Numbered from the stretch's first letter, positions 18,061 through 26,890 are shown. The stretch: DNA of 64,000 bases from Sphingobacterium hungaricum (GCF_015210005.1 NZ_MU158698.1:1633611-1697610), one strand, 5' to 3'. Notes: generated by a model not told the origin, from the letters alone. Numbers and translations: made by a program.

Positions 18061-18091
18061 ATGCTCAACTTTATAAAAAAAAGGAGAATTT

Positions 18092-18472
18092 ATGAAAAAG
18101 TTAATTTTGTTGATAGCCGTTATTTTTGCTGGACTGAGCATTTCTTTTGCTCAACAACGAGGAGGAGGCGGACGAGATAATTCCACTCCAGAACAACGGG
18201 CACAAAAGGAAGTTGAGAAGCTAAATGAAAAATTGGCATTAAATCAGGCACAGAAAGTTTCAGTTTATAAATATGCTTTGGAATCTGCTCAAGCCCAAAA
18301 TGAATTGTTTAAAAATGCGGGTGGTGACCGAGAGGCCGCCATGTCATCTATGAAAGATTTGAATACCAAAAAGGAAGCAAAAATCAAGGCTATCTTGACG
18401 CCCGAACAACTTCCAAAGTTTGAAGAGTTTCAAAAGGAAAACAAAGGCAGGGGGGCTGGACGAGGAAGATAA
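18092..18472 (+). CDS. Small secreted helical protein, Spy/CpxP-like (copy 1)
   Basis: The 126-residue product has a signal peptide ending ISFAQ at residue 21. The mature part is helical and charged, with RAQKEVEKLNEKLALNQAQK, a central run typical of LTxxQ-containing periplasmic proteins, AILTPEQLPKFEEFQKE near the end, and a Gly/Arg-rich N- and C-terminal edge (QQRGGGGRD, GRGAGRGR). The LxxxQ and LTPEQ spacing resembles Spy/CpxP stress chaperones, but I cannot assign the family firmly. A similar gene follows at 18778. A strong GGAG ribosome site precedes it and a perfect terminator follows. Confidence 0.8.
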   Translation: MKKLILLIAVIFAGLSISFAQQRGGGGRDNSTPEQRAQKEVEKLNEKLALNQAQKVSVYKYALESAQAQNELFKNAGGDREAAMSSMKDLNTKKEAKIKAILTPEQLPKFEEFQKENKGRGAGRGR

Positions 18473-18495
18473 CAATCACTCATCTGATTTTACCG

Positions 18496-18527
18496 AAAAG
18501 ACCGCAGGAATAATGCGGTCTTTTTTT
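18496..18527 (+). terminator. Intrinsic terminator after the first small secreted protein
   Basis: AAAAGACCGCA (18496-18506) pairs perfectly with TGCGGTCTTTT (18514-18524) around a seven-base loop, and the T run continues to 18527. It lies 24 bases after the stop of the 126-residue gene. Confidence 0.85.
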
Positions 18528-18777
18528 GTCCAATAAATCCGCAGGATTATTTCTCAGCGGAGCTGAATGCCTTTATTCATTTCCGTTTTGATTATCGTTA
18601 TCTCATTGTTTTTTTATTCCGTTTTTCTGTTTTAAGCAAGTATTTATGCCTGCTATTCTGTTAAGAAAGGTTAAATTGTAACAAACCTGATACTTAATTT
18701 ACAATAAATAACACAACTTTCCTGTTATGTATATAGATTAAGTAAATGAACAGAATTTTTCACTAAAATAAAAAAAC
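18528..18777. other. Non-coding gap between the two small secreted-protein genes
   Basis: This 250-base stretch is A+T-rich with long T runs. I see no reading frame, RNA gene or repeat in it. It must contain the promoter of the 128-residue gene, but I find no good TTTG/TAnnTTTG pair; TTG near 18678 with TACTTAATTT around 18690 is the nearest and is weak. Confidence 0.4.
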
Positions 18778-19164
18778 ATGAAAAAGTTAATTTTAACAGG
18801 ACTATCATTCTTATTTGCAATAACATTAACATTTGCACAACAAGCGAACCCTGAACAAAAAGCAGTAGAAGCTGTAGCTGAATTAACACAAAAGCTAACG
18901 CTTACAGAAACACAGCAACAAGCGATTTATCCAATTATTCTTGAGCAAACAAAAGCAAAGCACGCTTTGAAAGAGGATAAAACATTGTCGCCGGATGTAT
19001 TAAAAGAACAATTGAACACAATCTGGGCTACAACAGATGCAAAAATCGTTGAGCAATTAACAGATGAGCAAAAACCGATTTATGCGGAAATTGTGAAGGA
19101 AAGACAAGCTAAAAAAGTAGATAAGGTACAACCAGTAAAACAAGATACTGTAGCTGCATTTTAA
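18778..19164 (+). CDS. Small secreted helical protein, Spy/CpxP-like (copy 2)
   Basis: A paralogue of the gene at 18092: both begin MKKLIL, carry a signal peptide ending FAQQ (residue 21 here) and have the same helical plan. The 128-residue product has VAELTQKLTLTETQQQAIYP (about 34-53) and EQLTDEQKPIYAEIVKERQ, two LT..Q-type repeats as in Spy/CpxP-like periplasmic proteins. The C-terminal tail is Lys/Val-rich. It has no Gly/Arg ends, unlike copy 1. Convergent with dnaA across a hairpin element. Confidence 0.8.
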   Translation: MKKLILTGLSFLFAITLTFAQQANPEQKAVEAVAELTQKLTLTETQQQAIYPIILEQTKAKHALKEDKTLSPDVLKEQLNTIWATTDAKIVEQLTDEQKPIYAEIVKERQAKKVDKVQPVKQDTVAAF

Positions 19165-19187
19165 GCAACAAGACCGTATCATAACAA

Positions 19188-19389
19188 AAACAAGAGGCTG
19201 TATCATAAATCAATTTTGAACATCTTTTGCCAAATTAAGTTTTGAGCAAATGATTAAAGTTAGTAAAACGGGCAATTTTCGATGTGAAAATTGCCCGTTT
19301 TTTCTATGTAAACAGTCACCTTAATCTGATGGCCAAATTTTATTTTGTAAAGCCAACTTCAATTTTACTTTTGATACAGCCTCTTGTTT
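19188..19389. repeat. MITE-like element with 18-bp terminal inverted repeats
   Basis: AAACAAGAGGCTGTATCA (19188-19205) is repeated perfectly inverted at 19372-19389, giving a 202-base unit with no reading frame. Similarity continues weakly inward (AATTTTGAA against AAATTGAA). In the centre lies a separate 16-bp perfect hairpin (19265-19301). A degenerate copy of the left end (CAAGACCGTATCATAA, about 19169-19184) lies just outside. Ends starting GAGGCTGT are common in transposable elements, so a non-autonomous element or IS remnant is likely; no direct target repeat is obvious. Confidence 0.65.
19265..19301. terminator. Bidirectional terminator between copy-2 secreted protein and dnaA
   Basis: AAAACGGGCAATTTTC (19265-19280) pairs perfectly with GAAAATTGCCCGTTTT (19286-19301) around GATGT, with T runs on both strands. 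It lies inside the MITE-like element and between two convergent genes, so it can stop transcription from both sides. Confidence 0.8.
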
Positions 19390-19408
19390 CGTTTCAGAGC
19401 GATTATGA

Positions 19409-20836
19409 TTAAGAAGTTTTTAATTTCTTTTGAATATCGTTCACGTATGTCTTGAATTTTTTATCCGTTTCAATTAAATCTTCAACCGTTTGGCAAGCAT
19501 AGATTACCGTTGAGTGGTCTCTGCCTCCAAAGAAATTACCAATCGTTTTTAAGGAAGATTTCGTGTGGTTTTTGGCCAGATACATCGAAATTTGTCTTGC
19601 TTGAACAATCTCGCGTTTACGGACTTTCGATTTTACCATTTCAACAGGCACTTCGAAGTATTCGCAAACCAATTTTTGAATGTATTCCATCGAGATTTCC
19701 TTGTGTGAGTTTTTCACAAAGTTCTTCAGCATGGATTTTGCCAGATTTAAATCAATCTCTTTTTTGTTTAATGTTGATTGCGCCAATAAAGAAACCATAG
19801 CCCCTTCTAATTCCCGGACGCTGTTGTCAATCTGATTCGCAACATATTCAACCACATTGTCTGGCAATTCGATACCGTCAGAATACATTTTCTTTTTCAA
19901 GATAGCCATTCTGGTTTCTAAATCAGGAATCTGAATGTCTGCAGACAAACCCCATTTAAACCGGCTTAGCAAACGCTCTACAAGCCCTGAAAGGTCTTTT
20001 GGCGCTTTATCCGACGTTAAGATAATCTGCTTGCCTGATTGATGCAAATGGTTAAAAATATGGAAGAATATATCTTGTGTCTTTTCTTTGCCGGCGAAAT
20101 TATGAACATCGTCCATAATAATCACATCCATCGCTTGGTAAAAATTCACAAAATCATTGATTGTGTTGTTCTTTAGCGAGTCGACGAATTGCTGACAGAA
20201 TTTCTCACAAGAAACATAAATAACCAACTTATCGGGAAGATTACGTTTGATTTCGTTACCGATGGCTTGCGCCAAATGTGTTTTTCCCAAACCCACATCA
20301 CCATAAATCATCAAGGGGTTAAACGATGTTCCACCTGGTTTATTCGCTACAGCATATCCCGCAGAACGAGCCAAACGGTTACATTCACCTTCAATAAAGT
20401 TATCGAACGAATAATTTTGATTTAATTGAGGGTCTACTTGTAATTTCTTCAGTCCTGGAATTACAAAAGGATTCTTTATGTTTTTGTTTAAGGCTACGGG
20501 AACCGGAATAGATTGTTTCTTTCCTTCTGCACCATTTCCGTTCGACGGAATGTTGGTGGTATAAGGGTGAGTGGATGAAGATTTTTCTACGACAATGTTG
20601 TATTCCAATCGGCCTTGCTCACCTAAAAACTTCTTTACCGTTTTTCTAAGAATACCAACATAATGCTCTTCCAACCATTCGTAAAAAAATAAACTTGGAA
20701 CCTGAATTGTTAAAACGTTTCCTTCAAGACGAACTGCCTTCACAGGCTCAAACCATGTTTTGAAACTTTGCGCAGGAATGTTGTCTTTTATTACCTGAAG
20801 ACAGCTATTCCAAACACTTGTATACGTTTTTTCCAT
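19409..20836 (-). CDS. dnaA: Chromosomal replication initiator DnaA
   Basis: DnaA binds 9-mer boxes at oriC and melts the origin when loaded with ATP. The 475-residue protein shows domain I (VWNSCLQVIKDNIPAQSFKTWF, split by a short linker region), a low-complexity domain II (about 95-140), the AAA+ domain with Walker A YGDVGLGKTHLAQAIG (about 177-192) and Walker B VIIMDDVHNFAGKEKTQ, and the DNA-binding domain IV with GNFFGGRDHSTVIYACQTV. The length is normal. No dnaN follows it; dnaN is 5.5 kb away. The upstream gap holds only imperfect DnaA boxes. Confidence 0.97.
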   Translation of the reverse strand: MEKTYTSVWNSCLQVIKDNIPAQSFKTWFEPVKAVRLEGNVLTIQVPSLFFYEWLEEHYVGILRKTVKKFLGEQGRLEYNIVVEKSSSTHPYTTNIPSNGNGAEGKKQSIPVPVALNKNIKNPFVIPGLKKLQVDPQLNQNYSFDNFIEGECNRLARSAGYAVANKPGGTSFNPLMIYGDVGLGKTHLAQAIGNEIKRNLPDKLVIYVSCEKFCQQFVDSLKNNTINDFVNFYQAMDVIIMDDVHNFAGKEKTQDIFFHIFNHLHQSGKQIILTSDKAPKDLSGLVERLLSRFKWGLSADIQIPDLETRMAILKKKMYSDGIELPDNVVEYVANQIDNSVRELEGAMVSLLAQSTLNKKEIDLNLAKSMLKNFVKNSHKEISMEYIQKLVCEYFEVPVEMVKSKVRKREIVQARQISMYLAKNHTKSSLKTIGNFFGGRDHSTVIYACQTVEDLIETDKKFKTYVNDIQKKLKTS

Positions 20837-21200
20837 TCCTATTTTGTTAATAACTTGAAAACCAATATTTGAGAAAATTTTTGTGTAAAACTTTCGCTTA
20901 CAACGAAGATGACAAAATTTTTTGATGATAAAAACTAAAAAGTAAAAAAAATATCAAATCACTATTGTTCAGTTATTTACATTAATTTTTTATCGATTTT
21001 AGAAGCTGATTTTTTGACCAAAATATTTTATTAACACTAGGATTTTTTATCGTGTTTAAACAGATTTATTTTGGAGCTTTTTAATTCGTAAGCGTCTACT
21101 GTGGAAAACTTTACTTGATAAAATTAAATTGTAGATAAAGATTTTACGAATGAGTTTTTTACCTTTTTTTAACGAAAATTAGCCTTTATTTTAAAATGAA
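20837..21200. other. A+T-rich non-coding gap upstream of dnaA
   Basis: This 364-base stretch between dnaA and the dxs terminator is very A+T-rich with many T and A runs. It contains two DnaA-box-like sequences with one mismatch each: TGTGGAAAA (about 21099) and TGTAGATAA (about 21131), and no perfect box. They could serve dnaA autoregulation, or the gap could be a secondary origin candidate. I see no reading frame or RNA gene. Confidence 0.45.
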
Positions 21201-21201
21201 A

Positions 21202-21247
21202 AAGCCCACAAGAATCTCCCATGACTCCGGAAAATTCTTGTGGGCTT
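21202..21247 (-). terminator. Intrinsic terminator after dxs
   Basis: AAGCCCACAAGAAT (21202-21215) and ATTCTTGTGGGCTT (21234-21247) form a perfect 14-bp stem with an 18-base loop. On the minus strand the stem is followed by TTTTTCATTTT, so it fits termination of dxs, whose stop is at 21263. Confidence 0.8.
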
Positions 21248-21262
21248 CTGTAAAACTTTATG

Positions 21263-23191
21263 CTAACCGACCATAAAGTCGGCCTTGATTGGCTTAACCA
21301 ATTTGACAATCTCCTCAACAACAGCGGTTGCGTCATACCGGCACAATTGCCACAATTCTTTTTGTTCTCCTTGCTCCACGATTTGGTCAGGGATTCCCAA
21401 ACGGATAACTTGTGCTTGATATCCATTTGCAGACATAAATTCTAACACCGCAGAACCTACGCCTCCTGTAATCGTTCCATCTTCAATCGTAATGACTTTA
21501 TCAAACTTTTTGAAAACCTCATGCAACATGGCTTCGTCCAAAGGTTTTGCAAAGCGCAAGTCATAATGGGCGGGGTGGATTCCTTTTTCAGCTAATTCTT
21601 TGAAGGCTTTAACAACTTCGTTGCCTACATGACCGAAACTTAAAACAGCCAACCCTTCGCCATCACATATTTTTCGTCCTTTTCCTATCGGAATTTCTTT
21701 AAATGGTTTCTTCCAATCCACCATAACGCCATTTCCTCGAGGATAGCGAATTACAAATGGCCCTTTTTTGTCCAGTTGCGCAGTGTACATGAGGTTCCTC
21801 AGCTCTTCTTCATTCATCGGAGATGAAACCGTCATGTTAGGAACACATCGCATAAAGGCGATATCGTATGCCCCGTGATGCGTCGGTCCGTCTGCACCGA
21901 CCAATCCCGCTCTATCTAGACAAAATACTACATTCAACTTCTGCAATGCCACATCGTGGATGACTTGGTCGTAGGCTCTTTGCATAAATGATGAATAGAT
22001 ATTGCAAAAAGGAACTAGGTCCTGAGTCGCCAAACCTGCACTAAACGTAACAGCATGTTGCTCGGCGATACCTACGTCAAAAGCGCGAGTAGGCATTTCT
22101 GCCATCATAATATTCAATGAAGAACCAGAAGGCATCGCAGGCGTAATACCCATGATTTTGGGATTATTCTCTGCTAATTCCACAATGGTATGTCCGAAAA
22201 CATCTTGATATTTTGGTGGCTGTGGTTTGTCGGAAGTCGATTTTTTTATCTCTCCTGTTATTTTATCGAACAAACCTGGCGCGTGCCATTTCGTTTGGTC
22301 TTTTTCGGCTAACGCATATCCTTTTCCTTTAATCGTTACTGCATGCAGCAATTTTGGTCCAGGTATGTGCTTTAAATCCTCAATAGTCTTAACGAGCTTA
22401 TTTACATCATGGCCATCAACTGGTCCGAAATACCTAAAATTAAGTGATTCAAAGAGGTTCGAGTTTTTTAATAAAGAACCTTTGATCGCTTTTTCGATTT
22501 TCTTAACAATCCCAAAAGCATCAGGCCCAATTTCAGAAATTTTTGTCAACACCGCAGCAACATCATCCCGAAAACGATTATACGTTTTCGAAGTGGTCAT
22601 GCTTGTCAAATATTCTTTCAATGCGCCAACATTCGGGTCGATGGACATACAATTGTCATTCAGAATCACAATCAAGTTTGATTTCTCAATCCCTGCATGA
22701 TTTAACGCTTCAAATGCCATTCCGCCCGTTAATGCTCCGTCACCGATAATAGCAACGTGCTGACGGTCTGTTTCGCCCTTGTATTGCGAAGCAACCGCCA
22801 TTCCTAAAGCAGCGGAAATAGACGTCGACGAATGGCCAACGCCAAAAGCATCATAAGGTGACTCTTCACGTTTCGGAAATCCAGATATGCCTCCCAACAG
22901 ACGATTCGTTTCAAAAACATCTCGTCTACCGGTTAATATTTTATGGCCATAAGCCTGATGACCTACGTCAAAAATAATTTGGTCATAGGGTGTATTCAAT
23001 GCATAATGTAACGCCACGGTAAGCTCAACAACACCCAAACTTGCTGCAAAATGACCTCCATTTACGGAAACCATATCAATTATATACTGCCTTAATTCCT
23101 TACAAACCTCTTCCAATTCGCTTTCTTTGCGATTTCTAAGGTCTGCGGGGTAATTAATCTGTTTAAGCAATGCGCCTGGTTCTATTTGCAT
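21263..23191 (-). CDS. dxs: 1-deoxy-D-xylulose-5-phosphate synthase
   Basis: DXS condenses pyruvate and glyceraldehyde 3-phosphate in the first step of the MEP isoprenoid pathway, using thiamine diphosphate. The 642-residue protein has HFAASLGVVELTVALHYAL, the ThDP-binding GDGALTGGMAFEALNHAG (about 149-166) ending with NDN, DRAGLVGADGPTHHGAYDIA (about 425-444) in the transketolase-like pyrimidine domain, and the C-terminal transketolase domain with ITIEDGTITGGVGSAVLEF. Full length. It has its own terminator and is divergent from scpA. Confidence 0.97.
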   Translation of the reverse strand: MQIEPGALLKQINYPADLRNRKESELEEVCKELRQYIIDMVSVNGGHFAASLGVVELTVALHYALNTPYDQIIFDVGHQAYGHKILTGRRDVFETNRLLGGISGFPKREESPYDAFGVGHSSTSISAALGMAVASQYKGETDRQHVAIIGDGALTGGMAFEALNHAGIEKSNLIVILNDNCMSIDPNVGALKEYLTSMTTSKTYNRFRDDVAAVLTKISEIGPDAFGIVKKIEKAIKGSLLKNSNLFESLNFRYFGPVDGHDVNKLVKTIEDLKHIPGPKLLHAVTIKGKGYALAEKDQTKWHAPGLFDKITGEIKKSTSDKPQPPKYQDVFGHTIVELAENNPKIMGITPAMPSGSSLNIMMAEMPTRAFDVGIAEQHAVTFSAGLATQDLVPFCNIYSSFMQRAYDQVIHDVALQKLNVVFCLDRAGLVGADGPTHHGAYDIAFMRCVPNMTVSSPMNEEELRNLMYTAQLDKKGPFVIRYPRGNGVMVDWKKPFKEIPIGKGRKICDGEGLAVLSFGHVGNEVVKAFKELAEKGIHPAHYDLRFAKPLDEAMLHEVFKKFDKVITIEDGTITGGVGSAVLEFMSANGYQAQVIRLGIPDQIVEQGEQKELWQLCRYDATAVVEEIVKLVKPIKADFMVG

Positions 23192-23340
23192 GGGCTTTTT
23201 TTATTACAAAAATTATTTACAAAGTAACAATTTATTATACAAACAATAGAACAATATACACAAATAAAAGTTTACATAACTTGTGTTATGGCTTATTTGA
23301 CAAGAGCTTCATTCCGTTATTTTCATTATTTTTGAATGAT

Positions 23341-24081
23341 ATGTCGGAAGCGAATTACCAAATTATTTTACCTCATTTTGAAGGGCCTTTCGACCTGCTT
23401 CTCTTCTTTATTGAACGGGATGAGCTAAACATCCATGATATTCCGATTTCCAAAATAACCGATGATTTTTTGGATTACTTGCATCATATGCAGACGCTGA
23501 ATATGGATTTAGCGAGCGAATTTATCGTCGTCGCCGCGACCTTGATGCGAATAAAGGCTAAAATGCTTTTGCCTCGCCAACCCATCGATGCCGATGGCAA
23601 CGAATTGGATTTGAAGGAAGACTTGATTCGCAAACTTTTGCTCTATAAACAGTTTAAACAAGTTTGTGAAGAGCTGAGGGTCTTGGAAAATAGCCGTTCG
23701 AAACTTGTTGAACGGGCAAATATTCAAGCGGATCTGAAGAGAGTTAAAAAATCTTCTTCGGCAGAAGAAGAGCTGGCGCAATTTGATTTGTATAAACTAT
23801 TGATGGTGTATAGCAAATTGATGTTCAGTTATAAAAATCGGGTTGAAGAGGTTAGGCATACCGTCGTTAGCTATCCTTATACTATTGAAGCACAAAAATT
23901 TACCTTAACCAAGCTTATCGAAATCAATAAAAAACTGGATTTTAACCTGATCAAGAAGAATTCTGAAAACAAAGTTCAGTTTGTGTATAATTTTTTGGCT
24001 GTTTTAGAAATGCTTCAGCAAGAATTGATTGATATCCAAGTTGGATTGGGTTATAACAATTTTTGGATTGAAAGGCGATAA
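23341..24081 (+). CDS. scpA: Segregation and condensation protein ScpA
   Basis: ScpA is the kleisin that bridges the SMC heads in the bacterial condensin, together with ScpB; the complex loads at ParB/parS near the origin. The 246-residue product begins MSEANYQIILPHFEGPFDLL, with the kleisin motif GPFDLLLFFIERDELNIHDIP, then a coil (LDLKEDLIRKLLLYKQFKQ) and the C-terminal winged-helix with TKLIEINKKLDFNLI. The ATG at 23341 fits the family; an in-frame start 171 bases earlier lies in non-coding sequence. A TATTTTTG -7-like box lies at 23327-23334. Two parS-like sites lie 19 kb away. Confidence 0.93.
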   Translation: MSEANYQIILPHFEGPFDLLLFFIERDELNIHDIPISKITDDFLDYLHHMQTLNMDLASEFIVVAATLMRIKAKMLLPRQPIDADGNELDLKEDLIRKLLLYKQFKQVCEELRVLENSRSKLVERANIQADLKRVKKSSSAEEELAQFDLYKLLMVYSKLMFSYKNRVEEVRHTVVSYPYTIEAQKFTLTKLIEINKKLDFNLIKKNSENKVQFVYNFLAVLEMLQQELIDIQVGLGYNNFWIERR

Positions 24082-24093
24082 TTTTAATATTTC

Positions 24094-24861
24094 TTATTCA
24101 TTCTTCCAGTCGGGCTTTCTCTTTTCCTTCCAAGCCGATATGCCTTCTTTTGCATCTTTGGAATCCTTCAATTCATTTAGCTTCGCTAATAAGAAATTGT
24201 ATTTATCCTGAGTAGGAATTTCTCGTTGCTCTTTGACGGCAATTATTCCCTTTTGCATCGCGAAAGGACTGTTTTGAAGCAATTGATGAATGTGAATTGA
24301 CAAGGTATCCTCTTCCAAAAAATCGTACACAATGCCCAATTCTTTTGCTTTGCTACATGATAGAACTTCTCCGCTCAAACAGATCTGCAGGGCCAAACGT
24401 TCTGGCAAATATTTAAGCAAGGATTCCATAACCTGAAACGGAAAAATTCCCAGTTTCACTTCAGGAAGGCTGAACCTTACTTCTTTTTTAGCTAAAATAA
24501 ATGTAGCCGATAAAGCAATTAAAAATCCTCCTGCCAAGACATCGCCCTCAATGATTGCAATAGAGGGTTTGTTCAACTTATCTAACACTTCGCCCAGCGA
24601 CAAATCTTTGTTTTGAATCAAGGGATTAAGCTGATCTTGCGTTGGGTCTTCAAAAGCTTTCAGATCCATTCCAGCACAAAACACGGAGCCTTCAGCTTTG
24701 ATCAGCACAAGATAAACTTGCTGATTGCTGTTTGCTCCTGAAACAGCGTGCGCAACTTCATTGACCATTGTTGGTGTAAATGCATTTCGCTTTTCTGGCC
24801 TAGCCAAAATTAATTCGAAAACATGTCCGTCGAGTTTGGTCTTTATAAAATTATACGTCAT
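24094..24861 (-). CDS. Enoyl-CoA hydratase/isomerase family protein
   Basis: Crotonase-fold proteins hydrate or rearrange enoyl-CoA thioesters. The 255-residue protein has the fold's motifs: ELILARPEKRNAFT (16-29), the oxyanion region GSVFCAGMDLKAF (57-69), IIEGDVLAGGFLIALSATFIL (103-123) and FSLPEVKLGIFP (130-141). The usual Glu of the AxGxGxxxAxxCD segment is not seen (LAGGFLIALSATF), so typical hydratase catalysis is uncertain. It follows the HMG-CoA lyase gene by one base, in an operon with an acyl-CoA dehydrogenase, so a 3-methylglutaconyl-CoA hydratase role is possible but unproven. Confidence 0.85.
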   Translation of the reverse strand: MTYNFIKTKLDGHVFELILARPEKRNAFTPTMVNEVAHAVSGANSNQQVYLVLIKAEGSVFCAGMDLKAFEDPTQDQLNPLIQNKDLSLGEVLDKLNKPSIAIIEGDVLAGGFLIALSATFILAKKEVRFSLPEVKLGIFPFQVMESLLKYLPERLALQICLSGEVLSCSKAKELGIVYDFLEEDTLSIHIHQLLQNSPFAMQKGIIAVKEQREIPTQDKYNFLLAKLNELKDSKDAKEGISAWKEKRKPDWKNE

Positions 24862-24862
24862 T

Positions 24863-25711
24863 TTACTGCTTGATCATTTCTTGAAAACTGTTCATAATCG
24901 CACTTATCTGGGCATATTCTCCACGTTGAAAACGCTCTAAAAGCAATTCTGTCGGAATATTCCCAACCAATTCGTCTTTAGCGAACGGACATCCGCCATA
25001 TCCTAAAATTGCACCCTCAAATTTCCGGCAACCCGCATCATAAGCTGCATCGATTTTCAATTGTGCATTTTCCACACGGCTGTGCAAATGGACACCGATT
25101 TCTAAATTTCCGAAGGTTCGGCTAACTTCCGTAAAAACCTCTTTAATGATTTCAGGAGAAGCTTCAGCTGTTGTGTCGGCAATGGAGAAATTTTTAACAT
25201 CTTGTTTTTGAAGGACATCGATCCAATCCAAAACCAATTCTTTGCTCCAAAAATCGCCATACGGATTTCCAAATCCCATCGATAGATAAACCACTAATTC
25301 TTGATTCGTTTTGGAAACTCGGCTTTGAATTGATTTGATCGTCTCTATAGATTTTTCGATCGAAGAATTTGTATTTCGCTGCTGAAAGGTTTCTGAAATC
25401 GAAAAAGGGTAGCCTAAATAATCGATTTTTGGAAATTTGGTTGCTATTTCTGCTCCTTGATCATTTGCCACAATAGCCAATAATTTAACCGCTTCGCTTT
25501 TATCTAGCCGATCAATTACGAGTGCTGTATCTTGCATTTGAGGAACGGCCTTAGGCGAAACAAAACTTCCAAAATCAATACAATCCAGCAAATTGCTTTC
25601 AATCAACTGATTGATATAGTCCACTTTTCTTTCTGTAGAAATAAAATGCGAGATACCTTGAATAGCATCCCGCGGACAATCAACCAATTCGATTTCTTTT
25701 TTATTTGACAT
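24863..25711 (-). CDS. Hydroxymethylglutaryl-CoA lyase family protein
   Basis: HMG-CoA lyase splits HMG-CoA into acetyl-CoA and acetoacetate, the last step of leucine breakdown. The 282-residue TIM-barrel protein starts MSNKKEIELVDCPRDAIQGI; the DCPRD segment replaces the common GPRDGLQ motif, a variant I associate with Bacteroidota. It has FGSFVSPKAVPQMQD (about 46-60), HLHSRVENAQLKIDAAYDAG (about 207-226) with metal-binding histidines, and the active-site loop GYGGCPFAKDELVGN with the conserved Cys. The start at 25711 overlaps the acyl-CoA dehydrogenase stop by 11 bases. An upstream in-frame ATG (25732) is less likely. Confidence 0.88.
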   Translation of the reverse strand: MSNKKEIELVDCPRDAIQGISHFISTERKVDYINQLIESNLLDCIDFGSFVSPKAVPQMQDTALVIDRLDKSEAVKLLAIVANDQGAEIATKFPKIDYLGYPFSISETFQQRNTNSSIEKSIETIKSIQSRVSKTNQELVVYLSMGFGNPYGDFWSKELVLDWIDVLQKQDVKNFSIADTTAEASPEIIKEVFTEVSRTFGNLEIGVHLHSRVENAQLKIDAAYDAGCRKFEGAILGYGGCPFAKDELVGNIPTELLLERFQRGEYAQISAIMNSFQEMIKQ

Positions 25712-26861
25712 CTTTACTAATTTCTCTAGCAATCACCATTTTCTGAATCGAAGAAGTTCCTTCCCCAATGGTACATAATTTCGCGTCGCGAAAGAATTTC
25801 TCGGCAGGATAATCCTTCGTGAACCCATAACCGCCATGGATCTGCACACTTTCATTCGATACTTGAACCGCCGTCTCAGAAGCAAATAACTTAGCCATCG
25901 CTCCCTCTTTGGTTACTTTTTTACCAGCATCTTTTAAATAACCCGCTTGTCTGGTCAATAACTCAGAAGCTTCAATTTTCGTAGCCATCTCTGCTAATTC
26001 AAACGATACCGCTTGGAAATTAAAGATTTTCTGGTTGAACTGTTCTCTTTCGTTCGCATATTTCAACGCGCATTCGTAAGCGCCGCGAGCGATTCCCAAA
26101 GATAGCGCAGCGATTGAAATACGTCCTCCATCCAATAATTTCAAGGCTTGAACAAATCCCTCACCAACGTTTCCTACGATTTGGTCCTTGTGAACCCGGC
26201 AATTATCAAAAAACAGACAGGCTGTTTCAGAAGCGCGCATTCCCAATTTATCTTCTTTTTTACCTGCTGAAAATCCAGGTGTTCCTTTTTCAATAATGAA
26301 TGCTGTCATTCCCTTTTTATCGCCCTTTTCGCCCGTGCGTGTAATCACGACCGCAACATCGCCACTGATGGCATGGGTAATAAAGTTTTTGGAACCGTTT
26401 AAGACATAATAATCTCCATCCTCAACAGCTGTTGTTGTTAGACCGCCAGCATCCGAACCCGAACCTGTCTCGGTCAAACCCCAAGCACCAAGCCATTCTC
26501 CAGTAGCTAATTTAGGCAAATACTTTTGCTTTTGCTCTTCGTTAGCGAAGGACAGAATATGATTGGTACATAAAGAATTGTGGGCCGCAACGGATAGCCC
26601 GATTGAACCGCAGACTTTAGATATCTCGTCCAAAATTGTGATGTATTCTTGATAGCTTAATCCGGAACCATTGTATTTTTCAGGCACAATAATTCCCATA
26701 AATCCATATTCTCCTAATTTTTTGAATAATTCAACAGGGAAAATCTGTTTCTCATCCCATTCCATTATATGAGGACGAATATAGGTTTCAGCAAAGCCTC
26801 TAGCACTTTCACGAATCATTTCCATTTGCTTTTCCTCGGCATTAAACATATCTTGTATCAT
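25701..26861 (-). CDS. Acyl-CoA dehydrogenase
   Basis: A flavin enzyme that makes a 2,3-enoyl-CoA and passes electrons to ETF. The 386-residue protein has the family's three domains: GFMGIIVPEKYNGSGLSYQE (53-72), the FAD-binding WGLTETGSGSDAGGLTT (about 132-148) with YVLNGSKNFITHA, and the C-terminal QIHGGYGFTKDYPAEKFFRD with IGEGTSSIQ. The Glu in GEGTS is the usual catalytic base of butyryl/short-chain types; isovaleryl-CoA dehydrogenase has Gly/Ala there and its base elsewhere. So, despite its leucine-pathway neighbours, the substrate is open. First gene of the minus-strand operon. Confidence 0.93.
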   Translation of the reverse strand: MIQDMFNAEEKQMEMIRESARGFAETYIRPHIMEWDEKQIFPVELFKKLGEYGFMGIIVPEKYNGSGLSYQEYITILDEISKVCGSIGLSVAAHNSLCTNHILSFANEEQKQKYLPKLATGEWLGAWGLTETGSGSDAGGLTTTAVEDGDYYVLNGSKNFITHAISGDVAVVITRTGEKGDKKGMTAFIIEKGTPGFSAGKKEDKLGMRASETACLFFDNCRVHKDQIVGNVGEGFVQALKLLDGGRISIAALSLGIARGAYECALKYANEREQFNQKIFNFQAVSFELAEMATKIEASELLTRQAGYLKDAGKKVTKEGAMAKLFASETAVQVSNESVQIHGGYGFTKDYPAEKFFRDAKLCTIGEGTSSIQKMVIAREISKDVK

Positions 26862-26890
26862 AAAAATTTATTGTTGGTTCTTTAATTTTT

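Noticed and set aside
23170..23340. Longer scpA frame beginning at 23170
   Set aside because: The added 57 residues are low-quality and derive from the dxs upstream region; ScpA proteins start at the MSEANYQI ATG.
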